The notes under the pieces are model-generated. The model searched no databases and was not told where the DNA came from. It worked only from the letters and a program-made list of their open reading frames with translations. A DNA stretch of 64,000 bases, taken from Dendrophyllia cribrosa. Its lineage: Eukaryota; Cnidaria; Anthozoa; Scleractinia; Dendrophylliidae. The position numbers were made by a program, and so were the translations under genes. Shown here one piece after another: positions 10,807 through 22,913 of this stretch (the stretch's first letter is position 1; the number at the start of each line of letters is the position of its first letter). Location: contig JAJLRJ010000003.1 in the NCBI GenBank assembly GCA_024195265.1, forward strand, positions 28,112,853-28,176,852. The letters run 5' to 3'.

Positions 10807-11756
10807 CTGAAAAAAGCAACATGTAAAATACAAAACGAACGCTTTACAGCTCTCACTTGGTCAAAATACTTTCCAATGGATACGTGTCATGCTATGCTTG
10901 GCATTCGCAGTCTTTGTCTACTTATACCATTCCTCAATTTGTGAAATTTACTTGACGCCAATCAGCCCTAAAGTACTTTGTTCGCGGAAATTTGTTTCAT
11001 AATGTGTAGCGCTACAAACAACATTAAATAGTGGTTATTTTCAATCTTTAAACTCCAGAGGTTAAAGTGGTTCTGTATTGGTTTGGAGAATATGTTTCCA
11101 GTTTTTTCTCCGAGTAAGGAATTTTTTTAACCGGTATTTCGCATCCGGCTTAATCACCGGCCGCTACAATGCTGTGTAAACGTTCAATTTGCTGTACCAT
11201 TTATAATGCAGCATACTGTGTTTTGAACAAACTTCCCTTGTATGGGCTATGGTTCGTGATGTGCTTACGCAGATATACATTGTAAAGGCCTGTACAAATG
11301 AACGCAACATGTTGGCACAACATGTTTCGTTCGTTTGCAGGGGCCTTAAGATTTATATATTTTAGTTTACTGGTATAAAATGGCTGGTCGAGATGATTGA
11401 ATCTAGTGTTTACATGGGAAATGTTTTCTTTTCGGCTGAGCGCAGTGATAGAGAATAGAACTTGGTATTTTATCGTTTCAAATGTAATTTAAATTTTTAC
11501 ATTAATCAATATCTGAGATCGAAATTTGCTCTTAGAGTATCGAAAGTTTAACAGGAAGGGGCATATGTTGCTACAATTATTATTTTTTAAATTCGATTAG
11601 ATAGAGAAAATGCAGAAGTGACAAAGTGAAGTAAAGAATGCAGTAACAAACGAATGAACGTAGCTAAGGTGAAAAGCGGTTTGTTGGGGCATTATAAGAA
11701 TTAACAATAATTTGAAACACCATTTAGAAGCCAATCAGTCTTTTCTTGTGTCTTTT

Positions 11757-11772
11757 CTATAGCTTCGACATT
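11757..11772 (-). pseudogene. Truncated D8C exon relic
   Basis: A TTTCCCAG acceptor followed by AATGTCGAAGCTATAG matches the start of a D8C exon. The homology stops after about 16 nt. It is probably the remnant of a deleted array unit. Confidence 0.45.
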
Positions 11773-12256
11773 CTGGGAAATGCAAAAAAGTTAGCTAGAA
11801 AACTGAATTCGTTATTTTTCTTAAAATCAAATATCATGGACTATCAGTAGAAAAAATGTTATATTTAGTATAGTCGACACATTTTGTGCTGTTGTACTAT
11901 TTACCATTCTAGTTTCATTGGCAAGGCTTGCATGGATGATGTTGAAGTTATGAAGACGTGGGAGAAGCACAATGTGCTCACTGGCTCAGCAAGTAAAATA
12001 GATCCCGGGCTAAATAACGTTCAAGGTCTTCCGTATATTTCCGACTACTCTCCAACGTTTTTGGGATATTGCTAACTGTGATAAATTTCGGAATTTTTTC
12101 GTAGTTTGCCGAAGACTCCCGCCAACTTCCAAAAAATTCCGATGATTATCCGAAGGTCATTTTAACGTTTGCTTTATTATCTTAATATCTTTATTATCCT
12201 ACTGATACCTTGGAATTGGACGACCCATCGCCAAAACTGATAGAAGCATAGAAATG

Positions 12257-12749
12257 TGAACTAAACAGACAAAATAACGGCTAGAAAAGTCAAAATTTCA
12301 CACGAATGGCAAGTTTGATTTCTTGACCGCCTGTCAATAAATCAAATTTGATGAACTGTAATCCACTTCAATCCTTGCAATCCTGCACTTTATCTCCAAA
12401 CTACTGCTTTTGTTTTGCTCTATACAATCTTTTTATCCAACTAAGTTGTATATTTGGTGGCATTTGGCGATATAACGTGGAAATGAGCTAAGCGAAATTT
12501 TACTATTTCGGCGGGACAGTGTCCATGATATACCGTAAAATACCACCAAATATACAATTAAATTGCATAAAAACATTCTAAAGAGCAAAACTGAAGCAGT
12601 TGTTTGAAGATAAAGTGCTTGATTACAAGGATGGAAGTGGATTACAATTCATCAATTTTGATTTCATGACGGGCGGTCAAGAAATCAAACTTTGTTCCAT
12701 TCTGTTGAAATTTCGAGTTCTTTAGTCGTTATTTTGCCTTTTTAGTTCA
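12257..12749. repeat. Fold-back element, arms about 190 bp
   Basis: Left and right parts are imperfect inverted copies. Examples are TTTGATTTCTTGACCGCC against GGCGGTCAAGAAATCAAA, and outer GAACTAAA against TTTAGTTC. There is no coding capacity. Confidence 0.65.
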
Positions 12750-14278
12750 TAGCGGAGCACTTGCCGGGCCGAAGGCCCTGCTGCGCAGCCCCATACTCAT
12801 AGAACCCATGCCGTCATTTTTCATGGTCATGGCTAGCGGAATGTTTCGCGGGCGCGTTGTGTGCCCGCCGCCGAACGCCCGCCGTACGCTTTGGGCTAGT
12901 TCGTACGACGTCATCAACATCTGGGATCATTGAGGCTTTGTTTTTCGCGCGGCTACACAGCCGTCAGCTCGGTAAACATGTTTTAAAAAGTTTGGATCTT
13001 TTGCTGGTCAGTGTTTAGCGGACAAGTAACGTCGTTATTTCTCTGCATTTTTTCGCGGTTTGCTACTCAAGACAGGGATACTAATTAAGGGATACTCAGA
13101 AGCCGCTTTAGTAGAAAAAGAGCTTTCTGGTATAAAATCTTGCTTCGAGGAACTTCATTTCAATGCGGGGAGATATGTTTGTTTTTATTACGGATTTCAG
13201 AACCAAAGGAGCAGAGATTTAGAGAATTAACAAGCAAGCGAGGGACTCAAAGGTAAACTGAACAGATTACATTTTTCGATGGGAATTTATGTTGATATCA
13301 ATCTGTGATTGACTTTTTCTTTGTGTTCTTGTGTAGTTTTGGAGAATTATTTCAATTAAAACGAGCTTAACTTCAGTTGTATCGATTTCTTGAATTTCAT
13401 CGAAGGCAGCTTGATGTACTATATTAAAATGGTACGCGTTTTGTTTTTAAACATAAACTGATGGAGATTTGAATCAAATTTGTCGAAAGAAGATTGTGTT
13501 GTCCATTTTTATGTGTTTGTTCGTTCATTACATAGATTGAAAAGCGATTTTATGGAAACAAAACAAGACTTAGACTTCACTCGCGTCGCCTTATGCAAAT
13601 ATTTTTGTGTATTTTTGCAATTTTGATTTCCAAATCAGTTTCTCGAGCAATTTTTGGCAAACAACAACTGTATTTTATTCGGAAGGTAGTCGTACTAGTT
13701 ATTCTAGACAGAGAAAAGTTGTTTTTGTGAACTTTTGTACAGTCTAAATGTACTATGCTGACTGTCGGGTAATAAGCCTTAAGCTTACTGTTTTTGAGAA
13801 TTGCTGAAACTGAAAAATAGCCCGGTCGTCAATTTTAATTCTTGTGCTTCCGACCTTTCACCTTAGTTAAGTTTCACCTTAGTTAAGCTTGTTCAAAGTG
13901 CTACGCTGTTAGGCTCAGCCTATCTAGTATATATATTATTTATTTGCGTTACTCACTTTTGGTGATTTTCTCTTCCTATTTTAAGATAGCAGAGCAAACT
14001 TAAAGCAAGATCCTGGCCATAATGGAACAATGGAACAATTTGGAACAATGAAACAATTTGCCCGCCATGTTGGCTACAGCTCGAAATATTAACTCTTTTA
14101 AGAAGGGGGTTTGTTAGCTGACACATTAAGAATTTGTAAGAACTTGACCGCGACCAGAACACATAAGCCTCGAAGAGAGGGACTGCTCTTATTTTGGTAA
14201 TGTAAAAGTAAATGTAATCATGAAATTACACTTCGGCCGGGACAGTGCCCCTGCAATAACAGCTTTGTAATTGTTTAC

Positions 14279-14644
14279 CTGCAGCTGCTCCTCTGTCTCC
14301 ACAGTACCGCAAACTGCAGGTGGGTGGTGGCATTAACTCGTACACGAAGAAAGCGCCACAATTGCGAACTCGGATGTTAGAAGACCATTGACAGCAGCCA
14401 GTGGAACCATGGAAACAAACTTTACGATTAACAATGCCTTGAGCCACTGTAGGATGCCCACCTGAGAGCCAACCTGGTGCAGTTGTACCACACTGTTGTT
14501 TAAGCACACATTTATCTGCCATCTTATTGCCTGCACCTCCCGTGAACCTGTACCAGAACTTAGGCAGATACTTGTCACATCTTATCACACCCCAGTAATC
14601 TTGTGCGCGGTCTGCGTCGCTAAGGGGTTCGTAGTTTGCACATC
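14279..14644 (-). CDS. Diverged D8C exon L9 with ten cysteines
   Basis: This 366-nt open exon has acceptor TTCACTAG and donor GCAG|GTAAAC. It keeps the D8C framework (FWYRFTGGAGNKMAD, SGGHPTVAQG, RNCGAFFVYEL, SLRYCGD). It has two extra cysteines, KCVL before the third array cysteine and GCCQW in place of NNCRW, giving ten. The array units have eight. Vertebrate uromodulin and GP2 have the ten-cysteine form of this module, so this exon may represent the ancestral state. It may be the first exon of the left gene or belong to a separate gene. Confidence 0.8.
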
Positions 14645-16147
14645 CTAGTGAAAGAAGACGGTTAGTTTAATCGATTGCAAATATTGCCTTTCTTTAATAA
14701 AGGCTATAATTATAGTAACCAAAAAAGCTTGTTTGTTGAAAAATTATACCTTATCGGCAAACAAACCAAACGTTATGTAAAACAAAGTTGCAAAGTTCGA
14801 AAGTTGAAATCAATTTTCATTCTCGCCACCCACATCAAAAATTTAAACACGCACGCGAGAAGCTATCTTTTCAAAAGATTCACGGTGAAAACTCCAGGAC
14901 AGGAGTTCGAACTCGAGAGATTTTGCAAACTCTGAGAAACTAACAGCTTAAGTTACGATAACTTGGTTGCCTAACGAAACAAAATAATCAGAGATTTTCG
15001 ATTTGCAGGTACAAACAGTAACTTGGCACCAATAGTACCGAGGAAGAGAACCGACATTGCAGTATTACCGCCCCTTGCCGCGTGTGTTTTTGAGCAAAGT
15101 CTCTCATAAAACAAATCAAGTCACCACAAAGCTTTCAAAAAATGTTAATTATATGACGCTGAAAGGATATTTCATTGCGAAAGCAGCAATCCGTACCATG
15201 ATTGTATAGGACCGTCATTGAACTAACGCATGGAACAAAATAATTAGCCAGCGCTCTTACAACTTCGGCTGCCGTCTATGGCACTGAAATGTAAGAAAAT
15301 AATGACGCTCATTTTCCAATTTACTCGTCTGTTTCGTCTTGGGCCAAAAATAACGCAGACAAATTAGAAATGCAAATAAATTTGGTACAATTCTTGCCAA
15401 GCAATAAATCTCGGAACTCTCTCATACGTTAGTTAAGCTATGGAAGGTGAACAGAGCTTACTATCGAATAAGAAGACGCAATGAAATGCTACCGAAGCAA
15501 GGAGAGAAAATGTTACTTGCAAGCGCCGCATCTTGACCACACTCAACGCCGCGTAACAACTAAACTGAGCTTTGAAATTCAACAAATTTATATGATTGCT
15601 GGGATGTATGAATGCCTCAATCAACACAGTTATGTTTTTTTGTCGTGGGACTGAGATCATATTCTCATGCGGGTTACGTAATCATTGTTGGAATTGTTAT
15701 AGGTTAGTTTGCATGTTGCAGGAGCTGTGAACACTCAACAAAACGCATGATTAATAATAGAACTTTCAACATATAGTCGTTACTTTTTGTTTTCTTTGTT
15801 TCCTTAGGTGCTGTTACATGTAACAATGTTTTCGTGCAACTTGTTTCGCAATAAAAAATGTTGCAAGTTGCACGTACAATGTTACAAGTCAAAATTTCCA
15901 GGCAACTTGTTGCGAAAAAAAATGTTTAAGGAAAAAAAAAAAAAATAAAAACTGTTGCAAGAGCCATGTTACACGTATTTTTGTCGTGCAACTTGACGAA
16001 ATTTGTTGCAGAAAGTAGAAAACGATTTAACTTTTTGTGCAACTTAATAAAAGAACAAAACTTCAGTTGCAGGAGGAGGTGTTACACGTAAAATCGGGCG
16101 CCATCTTGAAACATTGTTTTTGCGAGACAAGTTGCACGAAAAAAATG
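14645..16147. other. Region without recognised gene
   Basis: The sequence is AT-rich. From about 15,700 to 16,145 there are repeated GCAACTTGT / ACAAGTTGC and TGTTACATGTAACA-like motifs, a degenerate repeat block. Short open frames show no known domain. Confidence 0.5.
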
Positions 16148-16602
16148 TTAAAGTGCCTATCACCCCTAGAAAGTTATTTTCAGAATCAACTCTATGTACA
16201 TTGAATAGTTGAATGGTAAAATATTTCTCGTTTTGAACGTCGCGTTTGTGAGTATTTGAGATTTGAATTTACAAAATGCTAATTAGATGACGTCAACCCG
16301 GGAATTTGCTACGCCAATTTACAATGCGCAGTTTACAGCTTGAGGATAATTAATTTGAAAAATACTAAAAATAAACTGTGGATAGTCAATTGATTCGTAA
16401 AACATGTTACTTGGAGGTGAAAACAAGTAGTTGTATAATAAATGATTCCCGGGTTGACGTCATCTAATTAGCATTTTGTAAATTCAAATCTCTATAACTC
16501 ACTAACACGACGTTCAAAACAAGAAATATTTTACCATTCAACTATTCAATGTACATAGAGTCGATTCTGGAAATAACTTTCTTGGGGTGATAGGCATTTT
16601 AA
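16148..16602. repeat. 455-bp fold-back MITE
   Basis: Arms of about 155 bp face each other, with outer ends TTAAAGTGCCTATCACCCC and its near-complement. Both arms contain GATGACGTCAACCCGGG-type sequence or its complement. No ORF is seen. Confidence 0.75.
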
Positions 16603-16670
16603 GTGGAACAGCACCTTAAAATTATCACATAACACATTCTATTGTTATAGAGTGGTTTATTATTTAGCGG

Positions 16671-17046
16671 CCGATTACATGGCGAATTTTAGCCCGGTAG
16701 GCAGGATGGAATTTTGTTGCAATTACATGACGAATTTCAGCCCGGGCTGGCAGCCCACGCCGCCATCATGTTTCATTGAAAACAAACCATTGCGCATGCC
16801 CAAGTGCACTTTTCTAGTACCCAGGTGACCTCGCTTTTCATTCCGGGATGAAATTTCATTCTGATTACATTAGGTATGTCAGCCCGTTTGCCTGGGCTGA
16901 AATGTCATACCGAAATGTCCAGTCCGGTTTCAAAAATCGCGCTGGAAATTGCAGCATGGGCTGAAACCTTCTTCATGCCTGAATCGCAAACGTCGTTTTA
17001 ACAAGATTTGTCATAGAGACCGGGCTGAAATTCGCCATGTAATCGG
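16671..17046. repeat. 376-bp MITE with CCGATTACATGGCGAATT termini
   Basis: Terminal inverted repeats CCGATTACATGGCGAATT and AATTCGCCATGTAATCGG flank repeated AGCCCGGGCTG-like internal motifs. Confidence 0.7.
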
Positions 17047-17290
17047 TCTCTTAACCCGTGAAACTTCGAAAAATACCGTAATACTCTTTAAACTTCAGGT
17101 TTGGTTTGTGCTTGATGTAAGCCTGATTTTTCCAATTTCTTTTGTTTTCAGCACGAACTGCACGTGCTATGCTTCAACTTCACACAGTGCACATTTGTAT
17201 ACGAACACACAATGCTATGTCCTAGCGCGTTCCTACCATGTACTCTGGATTCCCTTGAGCCGTTCTAACAAAGGAGATTGAATAATTACA

Positions 17291-17298
17291 CCCCCCCA

Positions 17299-17329
<31 letters not shown>

Positions 17330-17620
17330 GACTCCCATATAAAAATGACGGGGGTGCTCGTCGTACCTTTTAGGGGTCAAAATTTGTAGATTAGCACCGC
17401 TTAGGGTACTAAAATCTAAATTGACCACCGTTAGAATTATCGCGGTACCTTTTAGGGTATGAGCCGAAAAATATGACAGAATATGACATGTGTTGTTTTA
17501 GAATTGGTACCTCGTAAGGGTAAAAATTATTTTGAGCCACGCCCATCAAACGAAATTCTGGTATCTTTTAGGGTGTTTTTCGAAAAATTTCCGACGAGCA
17601 TCCCCGTCATTTTTATTATA
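17291..17620. repeat. Poly-G tract and adjoining fold-back element
   Basis: A short C run and a G run of about 30 nt (17,291-17,330) precede an inverted-repeat element. Its ends are CATATAAAAATGACGGGGGT and the near-complement at 17,590-17,620. The inside has repeated TACCTTTTAGGG motifs. Confidence 0.6.
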
Positions 17621-18750
17621 TTTCCTGTCCGGCCCTCTCATTCAGTCAATAAGTACATATTATGTTTCCGCTTATGCTGATGTTGCTACTGAGCTACCTG
17701 GTCAAACAGGAAAAGGCTGCGAGAATTAGTAATAGTAATTGGACTGAGTGGAGTACAATTCAGGGAGTAATAGGGCGCCAATTACGTAAGAAATAGGCGC
17801 GCAGATGACCAATCACAATCGATAATTTTGTTATTGATACGATTAAGGTATTAACTATGTCCATCTATCGTCAAATTGTACAAAGATGTCATCATTCTCA
17901 TTTACTTACTTGTTTTTTACATGTTTTCCAACAAAGTACATGACAAGTGGTCCTGCAAGGTAAGTTGTGAATTTCTCAAAAGTGCTGAAATTGCTCTGCT
18001 TGGTAAAGTACTCAAATGCCTGCATCGCTTCAGACGCTGTACGGATTATGCACCCATTTCCGCCATTTCCTTTCTTCTCTAAAAAAAAATCATTTTAAAT
18101 TTTGTAATTATATCAAATATAACAGCAAACTACAGTACACACCTAGTTGTAAAGCAAGGTGACATTCAATCCCCTTCAACCCAACTCATTTTTTTTAAAT
18201 TCAAAATTCCCAAATATCGAGAAAAAAATTAAAAAAGGCCTAAAATTCTACATAGGTTGGTTATGCTCTCAGTCCTTCAATTAAAACAACAAAATAAATA
18301 AAATAGGAATGTATAGGGATGATATCTGTTTACAAACATTCTTTTTGTTATTCAAATGTGCCAGCCACTGGAACAAAAGAACCCTTTGTTTCGGCAGCCA
18401 ATAAGGCTCTGGTTGGCACATTAATAACAATTGGTGACGTCATTGATATCTTCCCTATGAGAGCTATTCATGAAACCATGTCTACAAATCTTGTATTAAA
18501 CAAGTATTTATTACACCATACATGTAGTTCTCTTACTTTTCTTTTTCCATGGATTTCTTGTCTGTCCTTGTCTGTGGCCTCCTTGTGCACAATGAAATAT
18601 CGGTTAGCATATTCTGTCTCTTCTTTTCCATCAGCTCCCTTCATTTTCATTTCAGGGTAGTAAACAAGAATCTGCTCAACAGAATCTTTGCCCAGCATCA
18701 GAGAACGAAGAGTACTGACAATGACTGATGAGTCATTGATCTGTTGACAA

Positions 18751-18937
18751 TAGGCCATTTGCACGATGGTTTCATATGACTACAACTACCAGAATTCATT
18801 TCGTTTTTCCTTTCTTATTTAAATTTTGTAATCCCAGTGCGGGTTTAAATAACAATAGCCCTAATTTGCACTACAAAACAAAAAACTGAAGGATTCTGGT
18901 AGTTGTAGTCATATGATGTCATCGTGCAAATGGCCTA
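18751..18937. mobile_element. 187-bp MITE next to a PTGES2 splice acceptor
   Basis: Inverted repeats TAGGCCATTTGCACGATG and CATCGTGCAAATGGCCTA extend through CATATGACTACAACTACCAG on both sides. On the gene strand its inner end lies 10 bp upstream of the acceptor of the second exon block, so it displaces the polypyrimidine tract. Confidence 0.75.
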
Positions 18938-18990
18938 TTAGGGTTCAGTTATTTAAATAGAGTTTAGACAGGGTTTAACAAAACTGTTGC

Positions 18991-20030
18991 TTAAACCAAT
19001 TTCAATCTGGCCAATCTTGATAGGCCCTTGCATGCAGTCACGCCATTACAGACGAGGTTTAAAAAAACTGTGTCTTAAACCAATTTCAATCTGGCCAATC
19101 TTGATAGGCCCTTGCATGCAGTCACACCATTACAGACGAGGTTTAAAAAAACTGTGTCTTAAACCAATTTCAATCTGGCCAATCTTGATAGGCCCTTGCA
19201 TGCAGTCACGCCATTACAGACAAGGTTTAAAAAAACTGTGTCTTAAACCAATTTCAATCTGGCCAATCTTGATAGGCCCTTGCATGCAGTCACACCATTA
19301 CAGACGAGGTTTAAAAAAACTGTGTCTTAAACCAATTTCAATCTGGCCAATCTTGATAGGCCCCTGCATGCAGTCACGCCATTACAGACAAGGTTTAAAA
19401 AAACTGTGTCTTAAACCAATTTCAATCTGGCCAATCTTGATAGGCCCTTGCATGCAGTCACACCATTACGGACGAGGTTTAAAAAAACTGTGTCTTAAAC
19501 CAATTTCAATCTGGCCAATCTTGATAGGCCCTTGCATGCAGTCACGCCATTACAGACAAGGTTTAAAAAAACTGTGTCTTAAACCAATTTCAATCTGGCC
19601 AATCTTGATAGGCCCTTGCATGCAGTCACACCATTACGGACGAGGTTTAAAAAAACTGTGTCTTAAACCAATTTCAATCTGGCCAATCTTGATAGGCCCT
19701 TGCATGCAGTCATGCCATTACAGACGAGGTTTAAAAAAACTGTGTCTTAAACCAATTTCAATCTGGCCAATCTTGATAGGCCCTTGCACGCAGTCACGCC
19801 ATTACAGACGAGGTTTAAAAAAACTGTGTCTTAAATCAATTTCAATCTGGCCAATCTTGATAGGCCCTTGCATGCAGTCAAGCCATTACCGACAAGGTTT
19901 AAAAAAACTGTGGCTTAAACCAATTTCAATCTGACCAATCTTGATAGGCTCTTGCATGCAGCCACGCCATTACAGACGAAGTTTAAAAAAACTGTGGCTT
20001 AAACCAGTTTCAATCTGGCCAATCTTGATA
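18991..20030. repeat. 84-bp tandem repeat, about 12.4 copies
   Basis: Units of 84 bp are 90% or more identical and contain TTAAACCAATTTCAATCTGG and GATAGGCCCTTGCATGCAGT. Single-base variants (CACACC/CACGCC, GACGAG/GACAAG) alternate, giving a 168-bp two-unit period in the middle. The unit is a multiple of three with no stop in one frame, so it gives a 315-codon open frame that I regard as accidental. Confidence 0.9.
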
Positions 20031-20146
20031 TTTAAATGTTGTTTACTATAAACAGAGTCAAGAAGGCAGACAGCACAGACTAGAAAAACAATTAGGTCCT
20101 AAAATGACCCACTTATAAACAGATTTTTACCACAATTGCCGCTAAA

Positions 20147-20250
20147 CTCGCAATCTGATTGGTCGACGTGAGAGGTAAATGAGAGTCCAGACAACGGTGC
20201 TGACGCTAACATCACGCGTGCTTGAAAAAAAAAAACAATCAGATTGCGAG
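20147..20250. repeat. 104-bp MITE, 15-bp terminal repeats
   Basis: CTCGCAATCTGATTG and CAATCAGATTGCGAG are exact inverted termini around 74 bp. Confidence 0.7.
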
Positions 20251-20342
20251 AAAGTTATAGACGACGCTTGCTCTTTCTTTGCTGTCACATTTTGTAACAA
20301 GACTTCGATTTTTCATTGTATTTTTTTCTAAATATTGTAAAA

Positions 20343-20527
20343 AACAAATTTACCCCGGTTTTCCGTGGTGTGGACTCTTATGTACCACGATTTACGTCAT
20401 CACATGGTCAAAATTTGTTGCTGACTCACTCGGCTGCGCCTTGTGAGTCCACAACATTTTGACCATGTGATGACGTAAACCGTGGTAAATAAGAGTCCAC
20501 ACCATGGAAAACCGGTGTAAATTTGTT
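20343..20527. repeat. 185-bp fold-back MITE
   Basis: Nearly the whole element is two inverted arms of about 75 bp. The outer ends are AACAAATTTA and TAAATTTGTT, with TGTGGACTCTTAT against its complement inside. Confidence 0.75.
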
Positions 20528-21936
20528 AAGTGGAGGTCTGTTAATTGTCTTAAACCGTGGCCTAAGTTAGAATTTGTTAAATAACCGGCCCTAATGGTTT
20601 AACCATTAAACTATAACCCTTTAACTCCAAATGAGAATCAGAATTCAAGAAAAATCCCAAACTTTATTTTGGAAAATATTGAAAAACAAAATGGTGCAAT
20701 GTAAAAGTACTGCTGAAGAGGTTTGATTTGAATATTGTTAATCGAGGGACTGGTTATGAAACCTTGCAGACTTCAATGGCGATAACAAAGGAGCTACAAT
20801 TTATGTTGAACCATACTTGACCATGCACATCTTTTGTTTTTTGATCACACGCTACGACTGAATAACTTAATGGCACCATTTCTATTGGTCAGTTGCTCGA
20901 ACAAAAGATCAACATCTATCGTGTTGTGCACACCCAGTCAAGGCCGAAAAACGATAACAAAAACATCTAACAAAGACATTTCTCAGGTTTCATAACCATT
21001 GCATTTTATTAACTATGATTTGAATGGTCACAACATAGGTTTTTGTCGACAGACTCAAAAGTTAGAACTACATTTTCGCTTATGCCAACTCTGCCGGATT
21101 ATCCGGGACTCTCCCCGATAAGGAACGACTCTCCTGGTCTCCCGTACCGGCCACCAAATCTCCCGTATAAAAGCGACTTTGGATCTTTTCTTTACAATAG
21201 GCTAAGATTTTAACCGAAATTTTCCCAAAATCCAAAATAATGCGGTCTTTCATCATATCTTAACTTCATAAATGCTTTTCGGGTCTCAGGAATGCAGTAA
21301 ATGACACCTTCAGAGGGTTAAGCCAAAAAAAGTTTTCCGGATCCCCTAGATGCTCGCGACGTTCGGCGCGAAAAAATTTCACCCTAAGAAAAAACTCCCT
21401 ATTTTCAATCTCCAGAGGTTGGCATCTCTGCATTTATTTACTGTACAAGTACATGTCTCCATAATTGACTCTGTGAGTGAAAGGGTCGAGTCCCAAGTAG
21501 TGATCATCACCAAATTTCTCCTTGTAATATCAATGCTAAATCAATCAGAGAGGTCATGAGAATTAAGAACATGATCACCCAAGATTAATTCTCTTGATTT
21601 AACTCAGTTCTCCCCACCACTTCTATAAGAAATGCATAGGGACAAAGAAGAAGAATTTGTACTTTGATAAAATTAATATTGGAGATTACAGGGTTTTATC
21701 AAGCTACAGAGTATAGTATGCACTGAATACCTCAGCTCTAGTTTTTGGTTCTTTCGGCAATATTAAAAATCCTAGCCTTGAACGAAAGGCAACCATTGGG
21801 GTTGCCTCTCGAGAAGAGGGGGTGAAGGGTTGAGAGGGGGTGGTGTGGGGTGATGGGGACTCAAATTGAAAAGCAAGAAACTGATCATGCCATATCTGAA
21901 AGCGATCAGATGCATCAGATAAACTCAAATGCTGAC
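20528..21936. other. PTGES2 intron, nothing further recognised
   Basis: This is AT-rich sequence between exon blocks. A purine-rich patch lies near 21,830. No exon, RNA gene or clear terminal repeat is seen. Confidence 0.45.
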
Positions 21937-22489
21937 CTGCTTGTCATTCGCAATAACAAACGGTACTTTCTTGTATTCAGAGAAGCTAATTTCCTTCTTC
22001 CATAGCGGATTCACCTCCACGATGGTGTAATCAACGCCATAATAGTCAAGGAAAACTCGAAATTTCCCAGTCAGAAGGGGCAGTTCTGATATTGATATAG
22101 AGTGACTGTTAGTTTAGGGGTTCCCTCAGCTTGAAACCCGTCTCCAAGTCGCTATGGGAAACCTGATCGGCCGGGCTTTTGCATCATTAGAAAACACGCG
22201 GTACGAAACAACTCCGGCTGCAGCCACAGTTATACCACAACTACCCACCAAAATAGCAGTTAATCGATGATTTCTTCCAAAACCGTTTGACGCGTAGGCA
22301 CCTGAGCTTACAAGACGTCTTTGCGAACAGCTAATTCCTCTCTTAGCTGACGATTTGTAAAACGTTAAGTGGTCATTCAGCTGAGTTAGACGAAACACTC
22401 CAACACTCTTCTGGCCGCCATATTGATTTTGTGTTAAGCCGTGATAGTTTCCAGGACTTTTTGCCGTGCGAGCTTTTGAAAATACGGGT

Positions 22490-22680
22490 CCGCAACTCTC
22501 TCCTCCGCAGAGGCTCCTATCAGTAAAGAACAGTAAAATATAAAATGGGAGCGCGGGGAACAACCCTTCCCAGAGTTCTCCGCGCGCTTCACTTTTTACC
22601 TCTACCCAGCCTCCGCTCGTTTTTTGCGAAGCGTGGAGCGTGACGAGGAGGCCTCTGCGGAGGAGAGAGGGTCCGCAATG
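22490..22680. repeat. Inverted CTCTGCGGAGGAGAGAG repeat
   Basis: CTCTCCTCCGCAGAG at 22,497 and its complement at 22,650 flank a GC-richer stretch. It may be a small MITE at the 5' end of the PTGES2 remnant or part of its old promoter. Confidence 0.45.
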
Positions 22681-22913
22681 TGTACCTAAATATTGGCGGT
22701 TGATACACCAAAAGAAAATGAGTCAAGCTGCAATAATTAAAAGCACGGAAAAACACATGGTCTGATCCACGACTTACAATTAATTTCACGAATTTAAACT
22801 ATCCAGTTCCTTAAACGCAATCGAGAATTCTTTCGGACTTGCTCTAATTTTTTTTCTATTTCGAATTCTTAATGAGTTGTTGTCTATAAAACTCAAACCT
22901 TAAAAACCCAGAT

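Larger units (their letters stand above)
10807..14278. other. Long intron or intergenic stretch, mostly featureless
   Basis: It holds a truncated D8C relic near 11,757-11,772 and a large fold-back at 12,257-12,749. A GC-richer patch with several CpGs lies at 12,750-12,960. I see no convincing exon elsewhere. The short ORFs here have no recognisable domains. Confidence 0.5.
1..14644 (-). other. Left D8C exon array (host multi-domain gene)
   Basis: Nine exons read on the minus strand, each carrying one D8C domain, the cysteine-rich module of uromodulin, GP2 and OIT3/LZP. The shared core has TKAWYRF, GGHPTVAQG, KVCFHW, VRSCGAF and SLRYCGN. Exons start and end in phase 1, so any number can be joined in frame. 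The array continues off the left edge. Family knowledge says D8C modules lie in secreted or GPI-anchored glycoproteins. No signal peptide, ZP domain or membrane anchor is visible in this window, so the termini of the protein are unknown. The 14.3 kb exon is much more diverged and may be the 5'-most one. It is not certain that all exons belong to a single transcript. Confidence 0.75.
17910..22563 (-). pseudogene. PTGES2: Decayed prostaglandin E synthase 2-like gene (PTGES2)
   Basis: Three minus-strand exon blocks match PTGES2, a membrane-associated thioredoxin/GST-fold enzyme that isomerises PGH2. The first (about 21,937-22,563) has an N-terminal hydrophobic segment (ILVGSCGITVAAAGVVSY) and LTVTLYQYQNCPF just before the catalytic CxxC. 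It then has YYGVDYTIVEVNPL and KKVPFVIANDK. The second (18,537-18,740) reads INDSSVIVSTL and VEQILVYYPEMKMKGADGKE. The third (17,910-18,078) has TASEAMQAFEYFTKQ. Frame breaks lie near 22,170 and 22,085. A two-base insertion puts TGA in the CxxC motif, and an internal deletion and frame shift lie in the last block. The C-terminal GST part is not found. Introns are kept, so it is an unprocessed pseudogene, or the sequence has clustered errors. Confidence 0.7.

Noticed and set aside
15700..16145. Possible regulatory array of GCAACTTGT motifs
   Set aside because: The motifs are degenerate and irregular and look like an old repeat; no nearby gene start supports a promoter.
18987..19934. 315-codon open frame with a 28-residue repeat
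   Set aside because: The repeat unit is 84 bp (a multiple of three) and lacks stops in one frame. Variants are no rarer at replacement sites, and the array sits in an intron of a dead gene.
18991..20030. CRISPR-like regular repeats
   Set aside because: Units are directly tandem without unique spacers, in a eukaryotic context.
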